DNA of 64,000 nucleotides from Tyto alba (lineage: Eukaryota; Chordata; Aves; Strigiformes; Tytonidae). The stretch is from assembly GCF_018691265.1 (NCBI RefSeq), contig NW_024881296.1:12989427-13053426 (forward strand), read 5' to 3'. Shown here one piece after another: positions 37,549 to 50,563 of this stretch; position 1 is the stretch's first letter; each line of letters begins with the position of its first letter. The notes beneath the pieces were generated by a model. That model ran no database searches. It saw nothing but the letters and a program-made list of their open reading frames with translations, and was not told the origin of the DNA. Position numbers and translations under genes: made by a program.

Positions 37549-40500
37549 AAGGGAATGGGCTCTTCATACAGAGACTCTCCATGATCTTTAAAATATAATC
37601 TGAAGCATGAATATAAACAGAGGCCTTCAGAAATACATATATTCCACATCACCATCATCACCACTCACATGAAGACTGAACTTCTGTGTACAGTTCTGAT
37701 CCAGTATCAGCCCAACATAACACTGATGTGAATGGTGTTCCTCTGATTGCATTTATATTATGGAAATCAAAGGTGCAAATTTTGCCTTAAAGAAGTACTA
37801 GATATGATGATGTTTCTGTAACACATATGGTTTGTTTGGGGCGTATCTTTTTTTTTCCTTTTTATCTCCTTAAAAGAACAACAATCTTTCCTTCTCATGG
37901 GGTAGAATCTGGAAAGTCTTCCTTTTAATTGAAGAGATTGAACGGTCTCCTATAAATATTGTTTCTATTACATCTACATGATCCAAGGTAATGACTGTAA
38001 TAGAAAAGACAATGAAAACTAATGGATGAGCTTATTTTAAATACAGGAGGCTTTGTCTTACCAGCTATTGCCAGAGGATGCCATAAAACAAAATAATCCC
38101 TTAAAAATGCCAGTCCACAAAAATAGTCAATAGACATCACAATAAACACTTGCTAATCAATAGTGGTAAGTCAGTACAGTCTAGCTAAGAGATGTTTCTT
38201 CAGCAACTGTTTCTGTAATACTCACTAGTATAAACACATCAGGCTAATGCTGTACATAAGAAAGCTGCTTAGTGGATTACAAGGCAGCAGGATGAAGAAA
38301 TGGGACAGCACCATACTATCCCTTACTGCTCATGTCAAAAACTGTTCTATGTTCTGCAGAAGAAATATCTGCTGTAATGCTGGAGTGTACAATCATCTTT
38401 AAAAGGTACAAAAATACTGTATTTAGAAAAATCCACTTATTTTAGAAGACCTCTACTGCTCACTAAAAACAAGCCTTCCCTAACTTGAAAACAAGTGGTA
38501 GTGGGGAAAAAAAAACGTACAAAATTGAAAACTATGGTTAGTAAAGATGAAATATGAAATGTATACACTCATGAGATTGCTATGCTGTACAAAAAAAGAT
38601 TAATTACAGGCAATTATCTGGAGTATCTGGAAAACTAACACTATATCCTATGTGTATTTTGCTGCTCACATTTAACATGAAGTCTTCAAGCTTTATTCAA
38701 TATATACTGCAGAAAATGAGTGTTTCACCTGGACAAGACCTCCCTAGGGACAGTCCTGACTACCAAAGCCTTATTTTTATGTTAAGGGGGGGGACAGGTG
38801 GAGAACTGACACTCCTTCTCAAAAGCAGCTGAACACTGCAACTCTGATGTACTTTCAGAGAGCACAGAAGAACATCAGCTCCTGGAGAAAGGGGACATCT
38901 GAGTAACCATAGCTTTGATTTCTCTAACAAAAAGAAAGAGAAAAAATAAGAAAGGAAAAGTTGTTTACCAGACATTTGCTTCAAATAAATTGAACTGAAA
39001 TGGAAACACACTCAGGTTGATAGGTGTTTTAAGCATATTCAAATGCTATCAGAGCAGAAACCTTATCTGTGTGTGCAGACTTCAGCAATAAAAAACCCGT
39101 TAGGTATAAACTCAGGCTGCAAGAATAAGCCGCCTTCTCTGCCTCTGACAAATGCAGTCGTTTCTTACTCCTACCCACTCTCACATGGTGCTGCAGAGGA
39201 TCCCATCCCCGTGGCCATGTCGCCCGTCTCTTCAGGCTCACCTCGGTTTCCCTTTTCCTCTTCACTCAGACACAGGCTCCTTGGTTGCCAAGGCACTCTC
39301 CGGCCTTTTCTAATTTCTCTCTAAATCCCTGATGGTTTGTTGCCCACTTTGCCAATGGTAGTGAGGTCCTTTGCCTATTTGCTAAATTTTCAAATCTGCA
39401 CTTTCAGACGCAGCTTAAGGAGCAGCAGATCTCTTTCTAGGGCTTTGATATCCCTGTGTAACACGCTGACCAGTGCTGTGTCTCACCGCACTCTCCGAAG
39501 GACAGGATGGCTCACAAGCATCTTCAGCTGTTCCCCTTCTCCCCAGCCTACTTCAATCAATATTATGTCTTTTACTTCTATTTTTTCTCATTTTTTAGGA
39601 GGATTATAAGCTTCTAACACAAGATATCTGTTTTTAAAGCCTGTTCGCCTTAAAGCATCAAATCAAACTCAAGGCCTTGGGGCCAACTGTAGGCAGGGAT
39701 TTCAGGTTGTTGCTGCTAAGATACTTAGTTCTGTCACAAAACCAGCAGGTTTTAATACCTGCATAACTTCATTGCCAAAACAGAGAATACTTGTGAATTC
39801 TCAGACTCCTCATTAGTTAGTGAAGGGTTTGCTGGAGTGCTCATTTTAAAAAATTAATTAGACACCTATTTTCAACCTGGACATTTGGGACAACCAAGAG
39901 CACGGGTTCTAGGCATGGAAGGTATCACTTACTCTCCAAAATGAAGGCCATGGTCAACCCTCCTGACACAGCCAAGCCTTCAGCGCTAATGGAGAAGCCT
40001 GTCTGTGCAATACAGCTATGAGGGAGATGGTTCCTTGACAAATTCATAAGCAACTTCAGCATCCCTGACTTCAGTGGGCAAGAAACACCCAATTGGCCTT
40101 CCTCCCTTAAAGCCACGGCACAAAATAAACATGTGAACCCCTTCAAATAAAATAAAGCCCCTCAAAGTACATCTGCCTCTCTGGAAAAGTTGAAAGAGCA
40201 AATCACATTACTGAGGGTATTAGTTGCCTGAAGCAAGATTAGTTAACTAAATTGAGAGCCATGTGAGATGCTCTGTGCATCTAACACTGGGAGAGATGGC
40301 ACAGACACAGGGCCTGGCAGAAACCAGCAACTGGAAGCCCCGTGGGATAATCAAGACCATCCCAAGTCGCAGTGGACGCTTGGGCTCACACTGCAATCCA
40401 GCCCCTAACATGTTACTCAAATTTTTCAAGTGCTGCAACAAGAGGAAATTAAGAACCCCTGAAGTAAAAGAAGGGCTCTGCAAGAAGGCTGTCATCCCCC

Positions 40501-41261
40501 ACCTCCCGTGCAGCTGGAGAGCAAAGTTTGAAAGAGATCTTAACATGGATGAGCCTCTGTACTTTGAATCTGGCCGCTCTGGTCACGAGAATCCAGGTTT
40601 GCTGGATTTTTTAACGGCTTTTTTTAACAGTGGAGCAATGCTTCAGATATTGACTCTGCTGTATACCTTTAACATGAACTCCTGAACCACGCAAATATGA
40701 ACACTGACACAACCAAAAGTTTGGTTGGTTGGTTTTTTTCATTGCCACGCCCTCCTAGATGTCTCCCTAGAATTAGATGCTGAGGAGCAGAGACCAGGAC
40801 ACGTGATGTTTCCTGGTCTCTCAGTCCCTGCAAGTATGTGTATGTTGGGTGCAGTAGAGAGGAAGATAAGGCAATTCTTCAGATGCATTATAAATTACTC
40901 TGGAGTAACAAGGCAAGGATGAAAGTAAATTCCTCCAAAACTTAAACAGATGTGTAAAGATACAATTTATAATATTCTAGTGATATCCTCCACATTTTAA
41001 TACTACCTCAGCTAACTGAGGAGATGACTTATCACACAGTTGAGGGTGCTTCAAGAATGACAATTTTTAGAAAAAACATGAATTATATCTGAAACACAAT
41101 ATACCCCAAATCCCAAAAATATTCACTGACTTTTCACTGCTAGCAATTATAATTTTTTAAAAGAGACTTCTAAAATTAGTTCCTATAATTCCCTATTACA
41201 GGAGGGAAAACAAAATCAGTTGAGAAGTGTTTATCCTTCTGGTCTGTTTGTTTGTTTGTTT

Positions 41262-41274
41262 GGGGGGGGGGGGG
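41262..41274. repeat. Poly-G tract (G13) after GTTT repeats
   Basis: Thirteen G directly follow a (GTTT)n repeat at 41245-41261, forming a compound microsatellite. Confidence 0.95.
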
Positions 41275-42335
41275 TGTTGTGCAGTGGTGTTGACTGGCTT
41301 TTAGTCAATTCACTATAACTTTACTATGGCAACAGTTGCATTGCTTCATATCATGCAGACTTAGATGAAAAAATAAAATCAGCACCTACCTCTCCTATCC
41401 CTGCACTTTGATCTTCTTGGAGGTGGACTTAAAAGTCTCTTCACAGATTTCCATGTCAGTGAGCCTATGCATATAAGATTTCTACCTCACTGAGGAGATT
41501 TTTCCTATTTACAATTCATGTAGTAAAAGCATTTTGTTTTGAAAGCTGCTTTGTGCTACATGGTACGTTCAGTAGTTAGGGGGTTAATGCATGAAATGGA
41601 TCACTGGGCTGAAAATAAAAATCACTGTTAAAAAAATGTGATACCAGGAGAATTAGGCACAACATAATATTGTAACCACTGAGAATTCTCAACAGTAAAA
41701 TAAAGCCTTGTACTCCCAGCATTTTCATTAGTTTTCCAGTAGTGCTGGACGCAGTGTGAATTACAATGAGCTAGAAAGCAGTGGTTGCTCTCTTTAAAGA
41801 GCATGCACTGTATAGGGGGAAGTCATTTCTTCAAACCATACTGTGCTGGTTATTGGTTTGTATATGCTGGTATGCATTTTAGCGCTTAGAAATTTTATCT
41901 CTCTCCATTACTGAAAGCTGCATATAGCCTGCAAAACAGTATGTGTTTAGCAGCTCTCAAAATGAACCTCATTGTAAGGTAAATATTTGTTTAGAAGTAT
42001 GCACAGTGATACAAATCTGTAGAAAGAACATTCTGCACCAAATCTTCCACTGGAAGGACATTTTTTTAAGTCTGGACAGGAGGTACTGTGTTTTCATTAT
42101 AACAACTGCAGAAGATAACATTAAGAAGATGACTAAAAGCCAGAACAGGACGAAAATTCAGTTGATATAAGCTAATCAGAATGTTGTTCTGCTGGTAGTT
42201 AGCTATTGATCATCATCAGAAGAAAACAAAACAAAACAAAAACCAATCGACCAACCAAACAAAAAAAAACACAAAAACCAACCAACCAAAAAAAAGAACA
42301 AACTAAAATTGATTTGGGCAATTAGAGTTTTTATC

Positions 42336-42373
42336 TGTTGTGGTTTTATCCCAGCCCAGCCCAAACCAGTACA
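42336..42373. repeat. Possible 38-bp LTR-terminus remnant
   Basis: The segment starts TGTTGTGGTTTTATCCCAG and ends AGCCCAAACCAGTACA. The first resembles the start and the second the end of avian ERVL- or ERVK-type LTRs as I know them. Flanks end in TATC (42332-42335) and continue GTATC (42374-42378), giving a 4-base direct repeat. It could be an LTR with nearly all of its interior deleted, or chance. Confidence 0.25.
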
Positions 42374-42971
42374 GTATCATAACACCACCAACCATCCTGG
42401 GAAAGAAACAAAGCGGCATATGTGTACGAAACTACTAATTTATCTGAAACCACTACTTATGTAGCTCTCTGAGAATTAAGCACGTCATCTGCATTTGAAG
42501 GAAGATTTGAGTTGATCCAGGTCTCAGACTGAACTTCCTAAAGACTCATTTGGAGAATCTATAGGTATGGGTCAAAAAAACGAAAGGAGATGTGCGCTCT
42601 GACCATTTTCTGTGCACAGACCTTTATTTTCAGCTGTCTGACCTTATCTAGAAGACCAAGCTCACACCAACCTGCACATCCACTGGAAAACCTGAGCCTC
42701 TCAATTCTTCAGAAACACAACCAGCCTAGACAAAATTGTATAGAGCCTGCAATACGCCACCGGGAAAACTCTGGCATGAATTCAGTGACGTGTGTCCCAT
42801 GCAAAACAGTTTGTAGCAAGGATCCTTCCTCAGAGCCTTACTTGATTCAAGTCCCTAGGTCTCAGAAAGACTGAAAAAGTGATGAAAACCAACTCGTTAC
42901 CTCCTAAACAATTACCTATATCATGCTATATGGGCATTTTGACATCTTCCACCTACAGCAAATTTCAATGT
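42374..42971. other. Non-coding unique DNA
   Basis: A 94-codon open frame (42590-42874 plus) has no recognised motif. No repeats are seen until the CR1. Confidence 0.55.
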
Positions 42972-43710
42972 AATTCTCAGAAGCACTGAGGTTGGAAAGG
43001 ACTGCTAGAGATCTTCTAGTCCAGCAACCCCTGCTCAGTCAGGGTCACCTACAGCAGGTTGCCCAGGACCGTGCCCCATCAGGTTTTGAATATCTCCACA
43101 GACGGAGATATTGTCTGTCTACAGGCAATCTCTTTCAGTATATGATCACCTTTCCAATGAAGAAGTTTTCTCCTGTGTTCAGATGGAATTTTATGGGTAT
43201 TTTAATTTTTGTGCCCATAGCCTCTTGTACTGTCAGTGGGCACTGCTGAGAAGAGTATGGCTCTCTCTTCTTTGTTTCCTCCCATCAGGTATTTATAGAC
43301 ATTGATAAGATCCCTCTAAGCCTTCTCTTCTCCAGAATTAACAACACCTGCCAGCAACACTCTTCCTAATGAAGCTCAGGATGCTGTTGGCCTCCTTTGC
43401 CATGAGGGTGCATTGGTGGTTCATGGTCAGTTTTTTGTCCACCAGGATCTCAAGGTCCGTTTCTGCAGGACTGCTTTCCAGCCAGTCAGTCCCCAGCATA
43501 TAGTGGTGCCTGAGGTTGTTCATCCCCAAGGACCAGACTGTGCATTTACTTTTGTTGAACTTTATGCAATTCCTGTTGCCCTATTTCTCCAGCCTGTCAA
43601 GATCCCTCTGAATGGCAGCACAACCACCTGACCTACCAGCCACTCCTCTCAGTTCTGTATCATCTGCAAACTTACTCTCTCCACCTTTTCCTTCAGTTAT
43701 GGACACTGAA
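42972..43710 (-). mobile_element. CR1 LINE, 5'-truncated, RT motif kept
   Basis: Minus-strand CR1 copy covering the end of the reverse-transcriptase domain through the 3' UTR. In one minus-strand frame it reads KFADDTELRGVAG; the F-A-D-D catalytic motif is at 43659-43670. RDLDRLEK follows, then an in-frame TAG at 43581-43583 where the family normally has Trp, then GTDWLESSPAETDLEILVD and IRKSVAGR up to a stop at 43338. The rest (42972-43337) is 3' UTR, with the G-rich end near 42995-43070. The endonuclease and most of the reverse transcriptase are absent, so the copy is dead. The 5' limit is uncertain by about 20 bases; the 3' terminus is diverged from the ATTCTATG repeat. Confidence 0.93.
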
Positions 43711-44662
43711 ACAAGTAGCAGAGATTTCTACGTAAGCCGTGTCAGCCTGGCTCTGGACGCGGATGCAGCACGGTGTCAGGGCATGGCCTCCTGAGCTAAC
43801 GCCCCGGCACAAAAACACAGTTCACTGTGCCACACACGTGCATGTGCAGCATCTTGACCTGCAACATGAAATTTAAACTACTGGCACTGTATTAACATTT
43901 TGCCTCACTGTTCATACACTCTCTCTAGTCAGTTGTACTCTAGGGTAAGTAGAAGCACAAAATTTTGGGACTGTTATTTTCAAATGTTAACATTACCTCC
44001 AACACTGTCTAATTATACACTTGTTTTGATGTGGCACTGCCTCATTCTCAGAAAAAGTGAGGGGAGTTTTCTTCTTTGTTTGGTGTGGCTTTTATTTTTA
44101 AGAACAGGAAGTAAAATCGTATGATATTTTTTCTGCAATGCTTAAAGGGAAAGACTTGTCTTTAACCCGCTATGCTAAGAACAGAAGACTCTAAAGCATG
44201 CAATTAACAAGCATTAAAGCTTTTTTTCCCTAACAAACTATCTGATATTGTTCTCTTGAGGACTCTTTTTTATTTTTTTCCCCCAAATGCGAACGGCAAG
44301 CTGTTTAGAGGGTTATTAAGATGAAATATTTATTGAAGAAAAATAAATACATTTCAACAAGTAATAAACAGATTTGGTGCTGTTTTCTGGTTTAGAGCTT
44401 GTCCCTTTAGATACCGAAATTTTGTTGGACTTCAGTGGCAACAAAACGACAGAAATGCAAAGTGTAGAACACACCCACATTTGCTTTTTTTTACCGGGAT
44501 CACCGAAATCATGCAGCCCCTCTGAGCAAGGGACAAGCTGGGATGGGTGAGGCAGGGAATGGACACCATATGAACTATCATATCCAGACCTGCTACAGTT
44601 TACTCTCATTTCAGAATAGCTAAGGACAAGACCACCAGTTAAAACACTGATGGTTTCACATA
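43711..44662. other. Non-coding unique DNA
   Basis: A short CpG-containing patch follows the CR1 (43730-43830); the rest is AT-rich. Open frames of 60-121 codons have no recognised motif. Confidence 0.55.
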
Positions 44663-44750
44663 ATGAAATAAAGATCATCACATCAGGAAACAGAGATCTG
44701 CTGCAGGGAGTTAAACCACAGGGTTTAACTGCAGCAGATCTTTATTTCAT
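44663..44750. repeat. Quasi-palindrome with 29-bp arm
   Basis: All 29 bases of the right arm (44722-44750) pair with the left side in three blocks: 44742-44750 with 44663-44671, 44729-44741 with 44694-44706, and 44722-44728 with 44711-44717. The tip is ACAG (44718-44721). The left side carries extra bases at 44672-44693 (22 nt) and 44707-44710 (4 nt). Because AGATC occurs twice on the left, ATGAAATAAAGATC (44663-44676) can alternatively pair fully with 44737-44750. It could arise by template switching during replication, or encode a hairpin RNA. Confidence 0.93.
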
Positions 44751-46989
44751 GATGAAGACTCATGGGAATGGAGCTACTGCTCGGACGCAGGCTGGCTGGA
44801 CTGAACAAGGAGGAGATGACCCATCCGCAAGGTTTGCCTCAGTGGCCAGAAAGCCCAAGGCTCTCCCTGGTCAGCCAACACTGCAAGGCCTGGTTCTGAG
44901 CCCCTCGCTCACATGGATCCACGGGCATCTCTGGTGTTATGGTCAGCCCACACCACAGCCTTTTCCCCTATTGGGCAGTCCCCAACCATGCTATCACTAT
45001 TAAGGAAGCTCACGCAAATACGGTAACTGTGAGACCTCGATCCTTCTGCCAAAGTCATTCAGAACTCACTGATGCATTTAAAACACTCCTGGAGAAGGAG
45101 GCAGCAACATGGAGAGATTAAAAAAAGCTTTGTCTTCCTAACAAATCTGGCTAAAATCAGCCAAACTCCTATGAGGAGGTAGCCCTAGCTGACATGCTAA
45201 TAACAGGTTCTCTTTGAGATTACAGAAATAGAGCATACATAAAAAAGCAATCCTGATAAACCAGTGACCCCCTGTATTTTGCTTCAGTTGCTCTCCACAC
45301 CTTAGAGAAACAATTTTAAGACCTTATCCTACAACTCTCTTCGTGGAAGTAAGGCGGTATCACTATACCACTGAACTCCAGCACAGCAAGCTGAGTGAGG
45401 ATCACTTTTTCCTTTCAACACTGCAGGGCAGAAACACAACAGTGACACAACTGCCACGTTTCAAATGCACGTTTAAAAGTTTGGCTACCCTGGAGCAAGG
45501 CATGGCATGAGGGCAGAACTCCAATGAATTTTTCAGGACAGGCAGCCAAACACGCTGCATTCCCATAGAGAATATCACAGCAGGAATTTACACCATGGGT
45601 ACCAGTTGTGTGGTGGGTCCCCAGCAGCAACACAGCAACACCTCCAGACTCCAAGGTGGTCCACAGCATTAGCAATCAGGAGCTAGTATCTCAATCTTTG
45701 CCCCACCTGAAAGTCCAATCAGTTCACCACTTGTAAATCAAACTCCAGCCTAGTCGTAAATAGCAGAAAATCTATGGATTGACTTTTTTTGTGTGTTACC
45801 ATTGCCTATTATGGGAAAAAAAAAAAAAAAGTAATAAGCAATAGATTAACATGTTGCATTTAGTGAACCACCCAAAAAGGCTGGTTCTGTCAGTTACAAA
45901 AGATGCAAAATTCATTAACTGCATAATACACAGAAAACTTCTCATTCCCAATTAAAAAACATCACCTAGGACTTCATGAGTTTTTCAACAAATGTTAGGA
46001 ATAAAAAAAGTGCATATTAAGGTAATCTGTTAAGAGTACTTACTATGCTTTTCCAGGTGTTTAGTGTGATTGGAGTACCACACATTTGCATAACTTTTGG
46101 ATTTTCTAGATGTTAAGAGAGAAGCAAACTTAGAGAGAAGCCTGTGATTTATCAAGTGGTTTTTCAGGAAGGAAGAGTAATTTTCCTGTACAAGCCATCT
46201 GTACAGCACACCATGTAAATAATTCGCTGTTCAAGACAACAGAATCATATTTTACTTGTGGGTTTAACATACACAGCACATTCCCATCTCAATTCTATTC
46301 TACCACCAGAGGACTCATTAAGAACTATCAATTAACACAACAGCTACGCTATCAGGCAGAATAATGAAAGGATGTTTACACCTAAAAGGTTTTTTCCCCT
46401 CCTTTAATTTTTATTTTATTTCAGGGGAGAGTGGACAACATATTAGTATACACTTTACGGATGTTTCTACCACAAGGCTTCTAGAAAAGACAAATTGTGA
46501 TCACCTTCCTATGGCACCTTACTAAATCTCCTGAGTCTTTATTTATTTATACAGAATCCATCACTGCAAAGTCTAGCAGCACAGATTAAATACGTCCCCT
46601 GCATGCACCCAGGCTGCTGTCATCGATATTGCTCAAGAAAGCAACTGTAGATTTTATTTTCTCTTTTATCCCTTCAAACCTGGGCACAGCAGGGAAACTG
46701 TGAACTGAGTTTTCCTTCCTGAAACTAAACCACGTTATTTACTGAGCATCAATCACAGACCAACTAATGGATGTTTGAGCTGTGGAGAACACACCTAAGC
46801 TTCAAACCTTTTGTTTTCTTAACACCTGGATACACAGTGATGCAAAGATGGAAAACTCCCCAAAACCTGCTTGAAAAAAAAAAAAAATAGCTAAAACCAG
46901 TTTACTGTTTGTAAAACGCAGATATATCAATTTTTCCCAAATATAGACATCTGTTTTCTCCCGTAATTTCCTTGGCATGGGGGCTGTCT
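44751..46989. other. Non-coding unique DNA
   Basis: No gene is recognised; open frames are at most 117 codons. A15 lies at 45816-45830 and A13 near 46875-46887. No retroelement is identified. Confidence 0.6.
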
Positions 46990-47900
46990 ACCAAAGTACT
47001 TGTAATTGATGCATTTCGTCTTAATGGCTTGCAACTTGGAGCAGTGCAGTTTCAACACTGCCAACCCAGCATCGCTGTGACACAAACAGAGCAGCCCAGA
47101 AGATCATGAATCCATAGAAGAAAAGATGACTTTCCATGGAATTCTTCTGCCCAGGGTATCAATTAGTATATTGATAAAGCACTGGGGTAGCAGACTCCTC
47201 TCCATCATATTTTTCTGTTACAGGGAAATTCAGCGATACATCGTTCCATGTACGATAAATTGTCTTCTGTGGGCATTTATTTTTTACAGATAAACACTAA
47301 AAACCTCATCCCTTTCAATAGCCAGGCAAGAAATTGCCTAATAATTAGGTAGTGCAATTTATAGTTTAATAGCCTGTGGGATTTAGGGCTTCCACCTTCT
47401 CTGAGACTGTCACACCTGTGCCCTTTTAGCATTACATAGTAGCTTAGTGTTCTCATTAGAGTCCAGAGATTAATATTAATGAGAGAGATTCTCACTCGAG
47501 GCACACTAACTTACATGACTTTAATTTAAATTTTTGAGTGCAACTTATACTGAGAATTTACCTTTATTACTATTAAGAGCTTTCTGTTTCTTTCTCATAT
47601 CAAATGATAGCAGAAATAATTCAATCTCAATTAAAGCCAGGAAAATAGTAATAGGCTCCATATGACAACAGAACTGACACTAAAAGGAGATTTCAGAGTC
47701 TGTAATCCTTTTCTCTTTGAGGACAGATGAGTTGCTTTTGACTCATGTAGGCAAGCCTTGAATAAGTAAATCATTTGTAAATACAGGGGTTGAGGAAACA
47801 TACTACTTAAGATTATAAGAATTGCTAATTCAGGCAGCCTTGTAAAAGGATTGCAATTACACAGTAAAAATTATTTTTCCTGTTATCTATGGAAAGGAGA
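46990..47900. promoter_or_regulatory. Large candidate conserved non-coding block
   Basis: About 900 bases contain no repeats and only one short frame (75 codons). Balanced, enhancer-like words occur throughout: GAAATTGCCTAATAATTAGG, GAGATTAATATTAATGAGAG, GACTTTAATTTAAATTTTTG, TCAATCTCAATTAAAGCC and GAATTGCTAATTCAGG. The density of TAAT cores is high and the stretch is the longest of this kind in the window. Conservation was not tested. Confidence 0.33.
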
Positions 47901-49915
47901 TAGAATCTAGCTTTGAAGAATGGGTTTTCTGACTGCCTCACAAGGAAGGAATTACGATGCAATTCGAGATTCAAAATTTCAGTCACCTTTCAGGGATTCT
48001 CCAGGAACTCAATATAAAACATCAAAATTTGCTCTGCTGAGCAGAAAAACCCACTGCAGAGTACCAGCGTATTAATGATACAGATACTGTTCTGTACAGC
48101 AATATTTTGGCTGCTGAATCCAAACACACAGATCAAATCCCCAGGGACATTTGAATACTGCCTCTATAGCAAAATTAAGGGGTTCTTTTCCTTGGGGGTT
48201 GGGGTTGGTTTTCAGTCACAGGGTACACGAAAGCAGGCTTGTACAATCACAGAGCCTATGAGATCTCCTCCAAGTAACTCCTAAATTTTCTGGCCAATTT
48301 TTGCTTAATTTCACAACAGAACAGTGGTCTTGAAGACATCACATTTCAGCAAGTTACAGGAAAATCAGAAGCTGGGTAAAACACGAGAAATACAAAAAAA
48401 TTGTCCCTCTGTGGGAACATCAGCAGAATGACCATATCAGTGCTCCTCTGGCTGGATGCAGGGCATGTTGCCTTTTACTTAGGTGATTTGGAAGAGACAC
48501 AAAATAAAATAGATGAAACACAAAGTAGTTTAGGACCTAATTCTCAAAAAAAAAAAAAAAAAAAATTGGTTGTTTGTTTTTCTTCCACTTCTAAGCTTTT
48601 TTTGCAGCTGAAAGCTGAGCTTCCAGACAACAGAACAAAATTCATGGGGCAGCTTAATCCTGCAGCTGTGCATGACACTTCTGAAATACTGTCTTACTGA
48701 AAGGTGTTCTACAGTGGATTCTTCTCAAAGCCAATACATCAGAGGGTGCTGCCAGCCTAAAGGAGCTGGCATTTCCCAGCTCCTTCACATGCACCACAAT
48801 TTAGAAAAAAGAGAACTCAAAAAATTGCCTAAGTTGGCTCTGAAAACGTTTCTCTTTCTGTCTGGTTCACCAGATTATCTCCTTAATGTAATTAAGGCTC
48901 TCAGATTTGGGGAAGACATCAGCTAACTATAATTTGTGGTTTTATTTATTTCTTTCTAATGACCCAAGCTCATTTTTTACCTCCTGCATAGGCTTCTATA
49001 CCTTACAAAAAATAGAATATGTCAAACATATTTAAAAGCCTACAGTAATTTTGCAAATAGCTTCATTACTGGCCAAAGGTGACAGGATACAGCAACTGAC
49101 ATGGTACCTGCTCTGAATGCAGGTTACTGCACTACCACCATAGCTAACGCTGGGTTGTTTTGCATTATGCCCCAGTGGAACCACAATGAAAAATTAGCTG
49201 TTCCACATTACAAATTACCTTGTTCTCGGCTACAGCAGGTAATAGCATTTCAAGGTGCACTTACAGCATAGGAGGAGAGGGAGGGAAGAAAAAAAGAAAA
49301 TAGGTGCTTAGCCTACATGCCTCACAGACTCACTCTTTCTCTAGATTCCCTGATAGTGTTTATAAATAGTTCAGATTTGCTCGCTTCGTTTGCAAAATGA
49401 TGAAACTACTTAAGATCTAACAAGGAGTTTAATTTTAAAATTCTGTTTCCTACATACTTTACCGCGCACACCAGCCAGACTCACAGAGAGCACAGTCAGG
49501 GGAGAGTCTCTACATTCCTGGGACAGACTCAAGCCCAAGGGTGCCGGTGCCATGCTCCCTTCTGAGGTCTGACTCCGTCCCCGGGAGCAGCAGCCTAAGA
49601 GCAACCTGCAGCTGTCACCGAAGGCTAAATAAGCTCAATACTTCCCTCCTAACTAGCTCTTATTTGTTGTACGCCACTTTTATTATGACTGCTATTAACT
49701 GCATTTTTCTGTCTGCTTTGCTTCAGACCATTTGAGTTTGGAATTCCCTTCAAGGGATGGGGCCAAATAGGGAGGCACGACTCCAGGCGCGTCCCTACCC
49801 ACGCACTCACCACACTCCTCCATCACGCAAGGCAAATCAACACAAAATCCTCCCAAAACTGAACTGGTGTGCTTTTAGCCCATGTTCACTGTGCTGAACG
49901 TTCACATTGCAGCCA

Positions 49916-49949
49916 TACTCTTTCATTACTTCTACTCTTTCATTACTTA
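49916..49949. repeat. 17-bp tandem duplication
   Basis: TACTCTTTCATTACTTC at 49916-49932 is repeated at 49933-49949 with one change, at the last base. Confidence 0.95.
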
Positions 49950-50536
49950 TACCTCTTTTCTTCATAAATATTCTTAGCTAGGATTTATATCTACGCTAGT
50001 AAGTACTTATTCCTGGTTACCTTGAAAAGTTCAAAATTAACATTAATCCTCATAGCATTATCTATGCTTTTGTTTATTAATATGACTTCAGGCAGTTTAA
50101 CATTCTGTCCCTACCTATCTGACAATACACAGCAGCCTGGAAGTATTTTGTGTCTGAGACACTATAAAATCAGGCATCGTAAAACGTATTTGCAAAATTT
50201 TTCCCTATTAGAAAAAAACATAAATTGTTCCCATCCATTTCTATCTCATTTTGATTCTGTCAGAGCAAAATCATTTGGCCACTTGAACATATGAAAATTA
50301 TTTATTCTTCACTCTCATTTACAATTTGACTGTGACAGCTCTAAGGAATCTTGAGAGGTGAAATAAAAATACAAAGTTTGTATGCAAGCATAAGTTAAGG
50401 GCTTAGTCTTCCGATTATCAAGAGACAAGCATTTGCATAGTCAGGAAGGTTAATCCTAAAGTCATTTTTTGTTTTGTCTAACCAACTCCCAGTTATAAAG
50501 TACTTCAAACAAAACAAAAAAACAAACAGCCACCCT

Positions 50537-50563
50537 CCCCCCCCCCCCCCCCAAAAAAAAAAA
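50537..50563. repeat. C16-A11 compound homopolymer
   Basis: Sixteen C (50537-50552) are followed by eleven A (50553-50563), then AAAC repeats. The complementary strand carries a G16 run with quadruplex potential. Confidence 0.95.

Larger units (their letters stand above)
37201..42335. other. Non-coding unique DNA with homopolymers
   Basis: No gene is recognised. The longest frame (40263-40685 plus, 140 codons) has a 99-codon frame antisense and no known motif. T18 at 37389-37406, G19 at 37530-37548, (GTTT)4 followed by G13 at 41245-41274, and AAAAC/CCAAC simple repeats at 42225-42300 are present. No retroelement is recognised. Confidence 0.6.

Noticed and set aside
40263..40685. 140-codon plus-strand open frame
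   Set aside because: About one frame of this length is expected by chance in 64 kb of six-frame AT-rich DNA; it has no known domain, and a 99-codon frame lies antisense.
42590..42874. 94-codon plus-strand open frame near the second CR1
   Set aside because: It lies outside the CR1, has no recognised motif, and its length is unremarkable.
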